This document shows positions 40,339 to 49,100 of a DNA stretch of 64,000 bases, one piece after another (position 1 is the stretch's first letter; each line of letters begins with the position of its first letter). A program made the position numbers and the translations under genes. Below the pieces are notes generated by a model that saw only the letters and a list, made by a program, of their open reading frames with translations, had not been told where the DNA came from and did not search any database. This DNA comes from Catellatospora methionotrophica (GTDB lineage: Bacteria; Actinomycetota; Actinomycetes; Mycobacteriales; Micromonosporaceae). Where the stretch lies: assembly GCF_011297335.1 (NCBI RefSeq), contig NZ_JAAOTJ010000001.1:434001-498000 (forward strand). The letters are read 5' to 3'.

Positions 40339-41867
40339 GCGGCCACCTCCGAGAAGACGCGCCGTCCCGTGGTGGCGCAGGCGATGACGTTCTCCTCGGT
40401 GCGGTCGTCGCCGGTGAGGTGCCCGACGATCCGGCCGGCGGCCAGCACGTACACGCGGTCGCTGACGCCGAGCAGTTCGGGCAGGTCGCTGGAGATCATG
40501 AGCACGGCCGTACCGGCCGCGGTGACCTCGTCGATGAGCTGGTGGATCTCCATCTTGGCCCCGATGTCGACGCCGCGGGTGGGTTCGTTGAGCACGAGCA
40601 GCCGCCCGCCGGGCGCGAGCGCGCGCCCGAACAGGACCTTCTGCTGGTTGCCGCCGGACAGCTGGCCGATGAGCTGGCCGGGCCCGGTGGCGCGGATCGC
40701 GAGCCGCTGCCGGTGCTCGGCGAACACGGCCGTCTGCGCCGCCGGGGACAGCAGCCGGGTGAGCGCGGCGCGGACCCGGTGCAGCACGGAGACGGTGAGG
40801 TTGTCGCGCACCGACAGGTCGGGCAGGATGCCGGACGACTTGCGGTCCTCGTGCAGGAAGCCGACCCCGGCGGCCATCGCGTCGGCGGGCGTGGACGGCC
40901 GGTAGGTTCTGCCGTCGAGGGTCATGGCGCCCGTGTCGACGCCGAGCGCCCCGAAGACGACCTGGGACAGTTCGGGCTGACCGGCCCCGGCGACGCCGCC
41001 GATGCCGACGATCTCGCCCGCGCGCACCCGCAGCGACACCTCGCGCAGCTGCCGGCCCGCGCTGACCTGGTCCAGGTCGAGGACGACGTCGTCGCGTACC
41101 GCGCCGGTGCGGCGGGTCGCGGCGGACACGTCGCGGCCGACCATCAGCCGCACCAGATCCTCCTGACTGGTCTCGGCGAGGTCGCCGGTGTGCACGTGGC
41201 GGCCGTCGCGCAGCACGGTCACCCGGTCGGCGACGGCGAACACCTCGTCGAGGCGGTGGCTGACGTAGACGACGCCGCGCCCCTCGGCCCGCAGCCGCCG
41301 TACGACGTCGAGCAGGCGGGTGACCTCGTCGGCGGACAGGGCCGCGGTCGGCTCGTCCATCACGATGATGCGCCCGTCGACCGACAGCGCCTTGGCGATC
41401 TCGACGAGCTGCTGCTCGGAGACGGTCAGGCTGCCGACGGTCCGGGCCGGGTCCAGGTGTACGCCGAGCGTGCCGAACAGCTGCGCGGTGCGGCGGTTCA
41501 GCTCGGCGTAGTCGATGCCGCGCGTGAGGCGGTGGTAGGGCTCGCGTCCGGAGAAGACGTTCTCCGCGACGGTCAGGTCGGGGTAGAGGTTGAACTCCTG
41601 GTAGATCACGGCGATGCCCGCGTGCAGGGCGTCGGCGGGACGGCGCGGCCGGTAGCGCCGCTCCCCCAGCCGGATCTCGCCCGCAGCGGGACGGTGCAGC
41701 CCGCCGAGCACCTTGAGCAGGGTGGACTTGCCCGCGCCGTTCTCCCCCACCAGCGCGTGCACCTCACCGGCCCGCACGTCGAAGTGCACGCCGTCCAGGG
41801 CGCGTACGCCGGGGAACTCGACGGTCAGCCGGTCGACGTGCAGCAGGACGGGGCTTTCGGCGGGCAC
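40335..41867 (-). CDS. Double-domain sugar ABC transporter ATPase (rhamnose)
   Basis: 510 residues. The first ABC domain has Walker [18 protein letters not shown], signature [16 protein letters not shown] and Walker [13 protein letters not shown]. The second has a degenerate Walker A region ([16 protein letters not shown]), signature [16 protein letters not shown] and [12 protein letters not shown]. This RbsA/RhaT layout is standard for monosaccharide importers. The start is GTG 41867 with GGAGG five bases before it. A longer frame back to 41957 is rejected because it would swallow the operator at 41900-41913. First gene of the transport unit, divergent from the LacI regulator. Confidence 0.9.
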   Translation of the reverse strand: MPAESPVLLHVDRLTVEFPGVRALDGVHFDVRAGEVHALVGENGAGKSTLLKVLGGLHRPAAGEIRLGERRYRPRRPADALHAGIAVIYQEFNLYPDLTVAENVFSGREPYHRLTRGIDYAELNRRTAQLFGTLGVHLDPARTVGSLTVSEQQLVEIAKALSVDGRIIVMDEPTAALSADEVTRLLDVVRRLRAEGRGVVYVSHRLDEVFAVADRVTVLRDGRHVHTGDLAETSQEDLVRLMVGRDVSAATRRTGAVRDDVVLDLDQVSAGRQLREVSLRVRAGEIVGIGGVAGAGQPELSQVVFGALGVDTGAMTLDGRTYRPSTPADAMAAGVGFLHEDRKSSGILPDLSVRDNLTVSVLHRVRAALTRLLSPAAQTAVFAEHRQRLAIRATGPGQLIGQLSGGNQQKVLFGRALAPGGRLLVLNEPTRGVDIGAKMEIHQLIDEVTAAGTAVLMISSDLPELLGVSDRVYVLAAGRIVGHLTGDDRTEENVIACATTGRRVFSEVAA

Positions 41868-41899
41868 GGGCACCTCCGATCCACAGTGCTCAGTGATGA

Positions 41900-41913
41900 T
41901 TGAATCGTTTCGA
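41900..41913. promoter_or_regulatory. LacI-type operator TTGAATCGTTTCGA (rhamnose regulon site 2)
   Basis: Lies 32 bases before the ATPase start in the divergent regulatory region with lacI. Same palindrome class as sites 1, 3 and 4. Confidence 0.68.
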
Positions 41914-42029
41914 GCTCGATGGGCTCGTACGCTACGATCCCGTTGCCATCCTGTCAATCATCGGTGTCGAAGTCCCGATTGACCTGCACAGACAGCCCGT
42001 GCAGCACCTGGCAGCGGGTTGAACGGCTG

Positions 42030-42043
42030 TTGACACGTTTCAT
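42030..42043. promoter_or_regulatory. LacI-type operator TTGACACGTTTCAT (rhamnose regulon site 3)
   Basis: Lies 50 bases before the regulator's own ATG, suggesting autoregulation. The TTGACA at its left end could also be the -35 hexamer of the lacI promoter. Confidence 0.66.
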
Positions 42044-42093
42044 TTGCCGCGTAGGGTGAATCCGCCGACCACCCGCCTACCGCATGAGGGGCC

Positions 42094-43173
42094 ATGGCTA
42101 CCAGCAACATCAAGGAGGTCGCCCAGCGGGCCGGGGTCTCCATCGGGACCGTGAGCAACGTGCTCAACCACCCCGACATGGTGGCGCCCTCGACCCGCCA
42201 GCGCGTGCTGGAGGCGATCGCCGAACTCGGCTACGTCCGCAACGACTCGGCCCGCCAGCTGCGGGCCGGGCGCAGCCGCACCATCGCCGTGGTCGCCCTC
42301 GACCTGGCCAACCCGTTCTTCACCGACGTGCTGCGCGGCGCGGAGACGGCCGGCGAGGACGGCGGCGTCAACATCATGATCTTCAACAGCGGCGAGGACG
42401 CCGCCCGCGAGCGCCGCCACCTCGACGTGCTGGAGGAGCAGCGGGTGCTGGGCGTGCTCATCACCCCGGTCAGCGACGCCGTCGACACCCGCCTGGAGCA
42501 GCTCATCGAGCGCGGCATCCCGGTCGTGCTGGTCGACCGGGGCTCCGGGCAGCACAACCGCTGCTCGGTCGCGGTCGACGACGTGCTCGGCGGCCGCCTT
42601 GCCGGGGAGCACCTGGCCCAGCAGGGCCACCAGCGCATCGCGTTCGTCGGCGGCCCGTTCTCCCTGCCGCAGGTGACCGACCGGCACACCGGGCTGGTCG
42701 CCGCGCTGACCGGCAAGCAGCAGTTGCAGGTCCTGCCGACCTCCAACCTGACGGTCGCGGCGGGCCGCCGCGCCGGGGAGCGCATCGCCGACCTGTCCCC
42801 CGACGCGCGGCCCACCGGCGTGTTCTGCGCCAACGACCTGCTCGCGCTCGGCGTGCTGCAGGAGATGACCATGCGGGGCGTACGGGTGCCGCAGGACGTC
42901 GCGATCGTCGGCTACGACGACATCGACTTCGCCGCCGCGGCGGCCGTGCCGCTGTCCTCGGTGCGCCAGCCCCGCGAACAGCTCGGCCGGGCCGCCGCTC
43001 AGCTGCTGCTGGAGGAGGCCAACGACCCGCACCGCCACCAGCACCGGCACGTGGTCTTCCGGCCCGAACTGGTCGTCCGCGAGTCGAGCAGCCGCACCAC
43101 CCGCCGAGCCGCCCGGGCGCCACGATCCGCAGCCGCCGACGCCCGGGACACCGCCGCCCACGACCCTGCCTGA
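42094..43173 (+). CDS. LacI-family regulator of the rhamnose locus
   Basis: 359 residues. The N-terminal LacI helix-turn-helix is NIKEVAQRAGVSIGTVSNVL (about residues 5-24). The hinge follows the GYVRNDSARQLRAGRSR segment. The sugar-binding core (about 60-330) has VVALDLANPFFTDVLRGAE, VVLVDRG, FVGGPFSLPQVTDRHTGL, GVFCANDLLALGVL and VGYDDIDFAAAAAVPLSSV. It is divergent from the transporter and flanked by palindromes with central CG, the pattern bound by LacI hinges. It probably represses in the absence of rhamnose or a derivative. The last 30 residues are an Ala/Arg-rich tail without known role. Confidence 0.9.
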   Translation: MATSNIKEVAQRAGVSIGTVSNVLNHPDMVAPSTRQRVLEAIAELGYVRNDSARQLRAGRSRTIAVVALDLANPFFTDVLRGAETAGEDGGVNIMIFNSGEDAARERRHLDVLEEQRVLGVLITPVSDAVDTRLEQLIERGIPVVLVDRGSGQHNRCSVAVDDVLGGRLAGEHLAQQGHQRIAFVGGPFSLPQVTDRHTGLVAALTGKQQLQVLPTSNLTVAAGRRAGERIADLSPDARPTGVFCANDLLALGVLQEMTMRGVRVPQDVAIVGYDDIDFAAAAAVPLSSVRQPREQLGRAAAQLLLEEANDPHRHQHRHVVFRPELVVRESSSRTTRRAARAPRSAAADARDTAAHDPA

Positions 43174-43192
43174 GCCGCGGGCAGCGGTCGCG

Positions 43193-44005
43193 TCACGGGG
43201 TGGCGGCGGGGAAGTTCTTCACCGGGCACGTGTTCGGGGTCGCCGGGTCGACGAGCTTCAGCGCGTGGGCGATGCCGTCGGCGGGCACCTGCGGCAGCTC
43301 GGGCTCCCGGTCGCCGACGAACACCAGGGCGTGCCATCCGGTGACCGTGGGCGTGTACTTCGTACACCCGTCGACGACGGCCACCGACTGGCCGGACGCC
43401 GCCGCGTTCCGGTTGCGCGCGTAGGTCGACGGCGCGCCTACCGCGCTCTTGACCAGGTAGAGGTGCTGTGCGGCGGTGGGCGTGGTGGCCCAGAAGGCCT
43501 GCCCGGCGGTGAGCCACATGTCGGCGACGGAGACGATGTCGTCGTCGGCGAGCACCGCGAACGCCAGGTCCGGATCGGAGGCACCGGTGCTGCCGGGGTG
43601 AGTGATCGCCGGGAGCACGATCGTGCTGGTCCCGGTCTGGCGCTGCACCGCGTAGGTTCCCGACCCGCTGTAGGCGGTGACGGTCGCCAGGTAGCGGCCG
43701 AGGGGCTGGAAACCGCCGTTGGAGTTGACCGCGATGAAGTCGGTGCGGCCCGCGCCCTGCGTGCTGGTGCCCAGCGCGACGCCGTTGCCGGACAGCGCGA
43801 GGTCGAAGTCGGCGCCGGGCGGCGACTGCAGCGCCATCACCGACCAGGAGGTGTTGGTGGTGCTGTAGTTGTAGGACTGCGGCGTGGTCGACAGGGTGAC
43901 CGAGTCGTTCGACAGGTAGACGGAAGCCGCTGCCAGGCCTGGCGCGGACAGCACCAGGACCAGGGCGGTGGCGGTAGAAAGGATGGCGCGACGGCGAGGG
44001 GACAC
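43193..44005 (-). CDS. Secreted protein of unknown function
   Basis: 270 residues with a Sec signal peptide (PRRRAILSTATALVLVLSA, cleavage near 27 at AAA). The mature part shows two apparent halves: an N-terminal beta-rich domain with a SWSVMALQSPPGADFDLAL segment, resembling a pre-peptidase C-terminal-like or jelly-roll fold, and a second part with two cysteines (DGCTKYTPTVTGWHALVFVG and NTCPVKNF). GTG 44005 is fixed by GGAGG four bases upstream. No enzyme motif is recognised. It is convergent with lacI and need not belong to the rhamnose locus. Confidence 0.72.
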   Translation of the reverse strand: MSPRRRAILSTATALVLVLSAPGLAAASVYLSNDSVTLSTTPQSYNYSTTNTSWSVMALQSPPGADFDLALSGNGVALGTSTQGAGRTDFIAVNSNGGFQPLGRYLATVTAYSGSGTYAVQRQTGTSTIVLPAITHPGSTGASDPDLAFAVLADDDIVSVADMWLTAGQAFWATTPTAAQHLYLVKSAVGAPSTYARNRNAAASGQSVAVVDGCTKYTPTVTGWHALVFVGDREPELPQVPADGIAHALKLVDPATPNTCPVKNFPAATP

Positions 44006-44104
44006 GGTTCCTCCACGGGAAGTGATCACCGCGACGGTAGCCTCAACCCCGTCTCCGAGCTGTCAGGTAGACGATCAACCATGTCTCGATCGGCTAACTC
44101 CGGT

Positions 44105-44281
44105 TCAGTCCTCGTCCTCGGCTGCCCGGTGGATGTCCTCGGCGATGGCGTCGGCGTCCCAGCCCCCGTCCGACCCGCGGTCCCGCCACGCGGCCACCGC
44201 CTCCTCGGCCTGCTCTTCGTCCCAGTCGTAGTCCGCGACGAGGGTACGAGCGATCAGCCGGTCCAGGGTCAAGTCGTCCAT
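44105..44281 (-). CDS. Small acidic protein, 58 residues
   Basis: A short frame with good GC codon bias. The product is very acidic, with a helix-rich pattern (LTLDRLIARTLVADYDWDEE, then EEAVAAWRDRG) and an acidic C-terminus (AAEDED). No family known. No clear ribosome binding site precedes ATG 44281, so the start is uncertain. It lies alone between a secreted protein gene and a GNAT gene. Evidence is codon use and composition only. Confidence 0.5.
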   Translation of the reverse strand: MDDLTLDRLIARTLVADYDWDEEQAEEAVAAWRDRGSDGGWDADAIAEDIHRAAEDED

Positions 44282-44384
44282 GCCGAGCAGTCTACGGCCG
44301 CAAGATCCCTCCGGCTTCGACCGCCGCTCCCTCGGCGTGCTTCACCCCCGCTCGGCCTGCCGGGCACGCTGCTAGGCTCGCCGC

Positions 44385-44876
44385 ATGCCTGTGGTTCTCC
44401 GCGAGATCACCGACAGCAACCGCGATGCCGTCCTCGACCTGCGCGTCGGGCCCGGGCAGGAGCGGTTCGTCTCGTCGGTGCGCGGTTCGCTGAAGGAAGC
44501 CGCGGCGCACCCCCACGCCAAGCCCTGGTTCCGGGCCGTCTACGCCGCCGGTGAGCCGGTCGGCTTCGTGATGCTGAGCTGGGATGTCGAGCCGCAGCCG
44601 CCCGAGATCAACGGCCCATGGTTCCTGTGGAAGCTGCTCGTCGACGAGCGCCACCAGGGCCGGGGCTACGGCTTGGCGATCGTGCGGCACGTCGCGGACC
44701 TCGTGACCGCCGAGGGCGCGACCGAGCTGCTGACCAGCTACGTGCCCCAGGACGGCGGCCCGGCCGGGTTCTACGAGCGGCTCGGATTCGTGCCGACCGG
44801 CGAACTGGACCCGGACGGCGAGGTCCTCATGCGCCTCGCGCTGCCGTGGACGCCACCCGGCCGTCCACCGGTGTGA
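44385..44876 (+). CDS. GNAT-family N-acetyltransferase (PaiA/spermidine acetyltransferase-like)
   Basis: 163 residues. VVLREITDSNRDAVLDLRVG at the start and FVMLSWDVEP (strand 2-3) resemble the BltD/PaiA group. The acetyl-CoA motif is VDERHQGRGYGLAIVRHV (QxxGxG). The C-terminal GGPAGFYERLGFVPTGEL with its tyrosine is standard. Members acetylate polyamines or protein amines; the acceptor here is unproven. Monocistronic, convergent with trpD. Confidence 0.87.
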   Translation: MPVVLREITDSNRDAVLDLRVGPGQERFVSSVRGSLKEAAAHPHAKPWFRAVYAAGEPVGFVMLSWDVEPQPPEINGPWFLWKLLVDERHQGRGYGLAIVRHVADLVTAEGATELLTSYVPQDGGPAGFYERLGFVPTGELDPDGEVLMRLALPWTPPGRPPV

Positions 44877-44910
44877 ACGAGGCGCCGCCCGCGACACGGG
44901 CGGCGTCACC

Positions 44911-45978
44911 TCAGGTACGCAGTTGGTGCGCCACCTCGCCACGTCGAGCTGATCCCGCCGCGGGCGTGGAGGCGTCGATCCAGCGTCGCAGGGTGGTCGC
45001 GGCGGCGCCGGTGTCGACAGCGTCGGCGCAGCGGACCAGGGCAGCCGCGATCCGGTCGTCGAGGTCGCCGCCGTCCGTCGTGGCGCAGGCCGCCGCCGCG
45101 TTGAGCAGCACGGCGTCGCGCACCGGTCCGGGTTTCCCGTCGAGCAGCGCGTGCACGGTCGCGGCGTTGGCGGCGGCGTCACCGCCGCGCAGGGCACCGG
45201 GCGCGGACCGGGCGATGCCGTACCGCGCCGGGTCGAGCACGCCGCGCCGGACCTGCCCGTCGCGCACCTCGATGACCTGCGACGTCGTACCCGTCGAGAG
45301 CTTGTCCAGGCCGTCGTCGCCGCGTACGACCAGGGCCTGGCAGCCGCGGGCGGCGAGCACGTCGGCGAGCACCGGCAGGAAGCGCGGATCGGCGACGCCG
45401 ACGAGCTGGTGTGCCGGGCGGGCTGGATTGATCAGCGGGGCGAGCACGTTGAAGATCGTCGGCACGCCGAGTTCGCGGCGCACCGGACCGGCGTGCTTCA
45501 TGCCGGTGTGGAACGCCGGTGCGAACAGGTACACGATGCCTGCCTGCTCGGCGACCTTCGCGGCATGTTCGGGCAGCAGGTTCAGCGGGATGCCGAGGTG
45601 TTCGATCACGTCGCCGGACCCGGCCGAGGTCGACGACGCGGCCCGGCCGCCGTGCTTGACCACGGTCAGGCCGGTCGCGGCGACCACGATCGCGGCCATG
45701 GTGGAGATGTTCACCGCGCCGGTGCCGTCGCCGCCGGTGCCGACGATGTCCACGGCCGGGCCCGCGACCTCGACCGGCACGGCGTGGGCGAGCAGCGCGT
45801 CGGCGGCCCCGGCGACCTCGGCGGCGGTCTCGCCCTTGGCCCGCAGCGCGACCAGGTACGCCGCCAGCCGCACGGGCGTGACCTCGCCCTGCACGATCTG
45901 GCTCATCGCCCACACGGACTGGCCGGCGGTCAGGTCACGTCCGGCGAGCAGGGTGGTGAGTGTCGTGGTCCAGTCCAT
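44911..45978 (-). CDS. trpD: Anthranilate phosphoribosyltransferase
   Basis: Second step of tryptophan synthesis: transfers phosphoribose from PRPP to anthranilate. 355 residues with the family motifs VDIVGTGGDGTGAVNISTMA (PRPP and Mg2+ binding, about residues 75-94), VKHGGRAASSTSAGSGDVIE (about 108-127) and VRGDDGLDKLSTGT. ATG 45978 has GAGGA six bases upstream. The gene stands apart from other trp genes but carries its own leader peptide with tandem Trp codons and a hairpin upstream, so attenuation by charged tRNA-Trp is likely. It is convergent with the GNAT gene. Confidence 0.95.
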   Translation of the reverse strand: MDWTTTLTTLLAGRDLTAGQSVWAMSQIVQGEVTPVRLAAYLVALRAKGETAAEVAGAADALLAHAVPVEVAGPAVDIVGTGGDGTGAVNISTMAAIVVAATGLTVVKHGGRAASSTSAGSGDVIEHLGIPLNLLPEHAAKVAEQAGIVYLFAPAFHTGMKHAGPVRRELGVPTIFNVLAPLINPARPAHQLVGVADPRFLPVLADVLAARGCQALVVRGDDGLDKLSTGTTSQVIEVRDGQVRRGVLDPARYGIARSAPGALRGGDAAANAATVHALLDGKPGPVRDAVLLNAAAACATTDGGDLDDRIAAALVRCADAVDTGAAATTLRRWIDASTPAAGSARRGEVAHQLRT

Positions 45979-46028
45979 CGTCGGTCCTCGTCAGGTCGGG
46001 CCGACCGGTCGGGGCGTGTCAACGACGA

Positions 46029-46053
46029 CGGCCGCCTCTTCCGGAGGCGGCCG
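46029..46053 (-). terminator. Attenuator hairpin of the trp leader
   Basis: Perfect 10-base-pair stem (46029-46038 with 46044-46053), loop of five, between the leader peptide stop and trpD, followed on the minus strand by GTCGTCGTTG. A segment of the leader-peptide coding part near the Trp codons (GGCCCGCCTC) can compete for the 3' arm, which would suit attenuation. Confidence 0.7.
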
Positions 46054-46080
46054 CGGGGTACGCGTGCAGGGGAGGACCGC

Positions 46081-46119
46081 CTAGGAGGCGGGCCACCAGC
46101 CCTGTCGACGCGAGATCAT
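46081..46119 (-). CDS. trpL: trp leader peptide MISRRQGWWPAS
   Basis: A 12-residue frame with tandem Trp codons, TAG stop at 46081, placed 103 bases before trpD. Tandem Trp codons ahead of a hairpin are the hallmark of trp attenuation. No ribosome binding site is seen. TACCGT at 46131-46126 would be a -10 six bases before the ATG, so the transcript is probably leaderless. Confidence 0.78.
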   Translation of the reverse strand: MISRRQGWWPAS

Positions 46120-46145
46120 GCCGGAACGGTAGCACGTATCGACGA

Positions 46146-46176
46146 AGCGGCCCGCCCCGAGCAGGGGCGGGCCGCT
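46146..46176 (-). terminator. Hairpin terminator after the rhamnosidase gene
   Basis: A 13-base-pair perfect stem (46146-46158 with 46164-46176), loop GAGCA, 18 bases beyond the GH78 stop. It insulates the trp leader promoter, which must lie within the next 30 bases. Confidence 0.75.
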
Positions 46177-46193
46177 CACTCAGCGGTTCGTGG

Positions 46194-49100
46194 TCACGCG
46201 GGTGCCGTGAACACGTAGCTGCCCGAGGGCAGGTGGTAGGACGCCGCGCCCTGGCTGTAGCCGAACGCCACGGCCTGCGCCGGTGCGGTCACCGCGGCGG
46301 CCGAGGCGGCCGGGACGCGTACCGTCGCCGAGGTGCCCGCCGGGACGGTGACCCGCAGCGTCAGCACCCCGCCGGACACCGACCAGTCGCTGACCGCCTG
46401 CCCGTACGGGGTCTGCATCGCCGACTTCGCCGAGGTCAGGCCGCCGCCGGGACGCGGTGCGACCAGCTGCGACTGGTATCCCGGACTCGCCGAGGACAGG
46501 CCGCCGACCTGCCGGTAGAGGAAGTCCCCGACCGAGCCCAGCCCGTAGTGGTTGAACGAGTTCATCCCGGGGGTCTGGAACGCGCCGTTGGTCTGGATGC
46601 CGTCCCAGCGCTCCCAGATCGTCGTCGCGCCCTTGCCCAGCATGTAGCCCCAGCCGGGATAGCCCGGCTGCAGCAGGATCTGGTACGCGATGTCGGCCCG
46701 GCCGTTGTCGGCCAGCACCGGCAGCAGGTTCTCCACCCCGAGGAAGCCGACGGTCAGGTGCCCGCCCGCCGAGGCGACCTCGGCGACGAGCTTGTTCACC
46801 GCCCCGGCGACCCGGTTGGCGGGCAGCAGCCCGAACGCCAGCGCCAGCACGTACCCGGTCTGGGTGTTGCCCGCGACCGTGCCGTCGGCGGCGACCCACC
46901 GATTGGTGAACGCGGTCGCGACCTGGTCGGCCAGCGTGCCGTAGCTGCTCGCCTGGGCGGTGCGCCCGGTGGCCGCGGCCATCCGCGACACCATCCGCGC
47001 CGACCAGGAGAAGAACGCCGTGGCGATCAGGTCCCGGGCGGTGTCGTCGTTGACGTTGAGCCAGTCGCCGTAGCCGCCGGTGTTGCGGATCAGGTCCGCG
47101 CCCGACGTGGACCGCAGGTAGTCGACCCAGCGGGCCATCGCGTCGAAGTGCTGGTTGACGACCTGCAGGTCGCCGTAGCGCTGCCACAGGGTGTACGGCA
47201 CGATGACGCCCGCGTCGCCCCATCCGGCCGTGCCCGCGCCGCAGCAGGCGTCGGGTGCGGTGTCGGTGAACGCGCCGTCGGCGTGCTGGGCGTCGGTCAG
47301 ATCGTCGGCGAACTTGTCCAGGAACCCCTGCATGTCGATGTTGAAGGTGGACGTCGCGGCGAACGAGGCGATGTCACCGGTCCAGCCGAGCCGCTCGTCG
47401 CGGTTCGGGCAGTCGGTCGGGATGGACAGCATGTTGGAGCGCTGCCCCCACAGGATCGCCTGCTGGAGCTGGTTGATCAGGCTGTTCGACGTGGTCAGCG
47501 TGCCCAGCTGGGCACCCGAGGTCCACGCGGCCAGACCCGTGATCGTATCCAGGTTCGGCGTGCCCGGGAACCCGGTCACCTCCACGTAGCGGTAGCCGTG
47601 CACGGTGAACCGCGGCGTCCAGACCTCCTGCGCGCCGGTCCCGGCCAGGGTGTACCGGTCGGTGGCAAGCCCCGCGACCCGCAGGTTGTCGGTGTAGATG
47701 GTGCCGTCGGCGTTGAGCACCTCGGCGTGGCGCAGCGTGACCACGGTGCCGGCCGCGCCGGTGACCCGCAGCCGGTCCCAGCCGGTGAAGTTCTGCCCCA
47801 GGTCGAAGACCCACACGCCGGGCTTGGGCTGGTTGAGCGAGATGGGCCGCAGCTCGCTCTGCACGGTCACCCCGTTGTCCACCTGCGACACCAGCCGTGG
47901 CGCGGCGCCGGAGCGCACCGCCGCGGTGGCCCAGCCGCCGTCGTTGTAGTCGGGCCCGTCCCAGCCGTTCACGGTGAGCCGGGCGTCGTACTCCTCACCG
48001 GTGTAGAGGTCCTCGGCCCGGATCGGGCCGGTGGCGACCTTCCACGTGTTGTCGGTGCGGATCACGGCGCTGGTGCCGTCGGTGTAGCTGATGTGCAGCT
48101 GCGCGGAGTACCACGGCTGGGTGCCGTAGCGCTGCGACCCGGCCATGCCGATGCTGCCCGAGTACCAGCCGCTGCCCAGCCACGCGCCGAGCGCGTTGGT
48201 GCCCTGCCGCAGCTGGCCGGTGACGTCGTACACCTTGTACTGCAGGCGCTTGTTGTAGTCGGTCCAGCCGGGCGCGAGCGTGTCCGCGCCGACCTTCGCC
48301 CCGTTGAGCCGGGTCTCGTGCAGGCCGAGCGCCGTGGTCAGCAGCCGCGCCGAGGCGACCGGCTTGCTGATCGTGAAGCCCTTGCGCAGCAGCGGCGCGG
48401 CGCGCCGCACGATCACGTTCGCACCCCACGGCCCGGTGCCGTACGCGGTCAGCGCCCGCGCCGCGACCCAGCCGCTGTCGTTGAAGCCGACCTGCTGCCA
48501 GCCCGACGGGCCGGACTGCGACGCCTTCCAGCCCGCGTCGGTGGTGACGGTCGGGCCGCCCGCGACGGTGAGCTTCGCGATGACACCGGTCGGCGACTGG
48601 GTGGTGTTCTGCGCCGCCACCGCGATGACGTTGTTGCCACTGGTCAGGCGTCCCGCCAGGTCGACCACGGTCGCCTGCTTCCACGAGTCGGTGACCCGCG
48701 GCGAACTGCTGACCTGCACGCCGTTGACCCATACGTCGGCGGTGTCGTCGCCGGTCACCACGAGGCTGGCCTGGGTCGGCGCGGACGACAGCGCGACGGT
48801 GCGCCGGAAGTAGCGGGTCATCGGCGGCAGCCCGGCGATCGGGTCGCCCTCGGGATACCAGATCCAACTGGCCCCGGTCAGGCCGTCGGTGACGGCGGGC
48901 TGGCCGATGTACGAGCCCTGCCACTCCGACGCCGGGCTGCGCAGCCCCGTCTCGAAGTACTGCACGGCGCTCCAGCCGCTCGCCCGGCCCTGGGTGTCCC
49001 AGACCCGCACCCGCCAGTAGTACCGGCGCAGCGAGGTCAGCGCGGCCCCGGCGTAGGCGACGTCGACGGCCTGGCGGCTGGAGACGCGGCCGCTGTCCCA

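Noticed and set aside
40335-41957. Longer N-terminus of the sugar ATPase starting at 41957
   Set aside because: The extra 30 residues have no ABC similarity, would cover the LacI-type operator, and a GTG with GGAGG fits the family start better.
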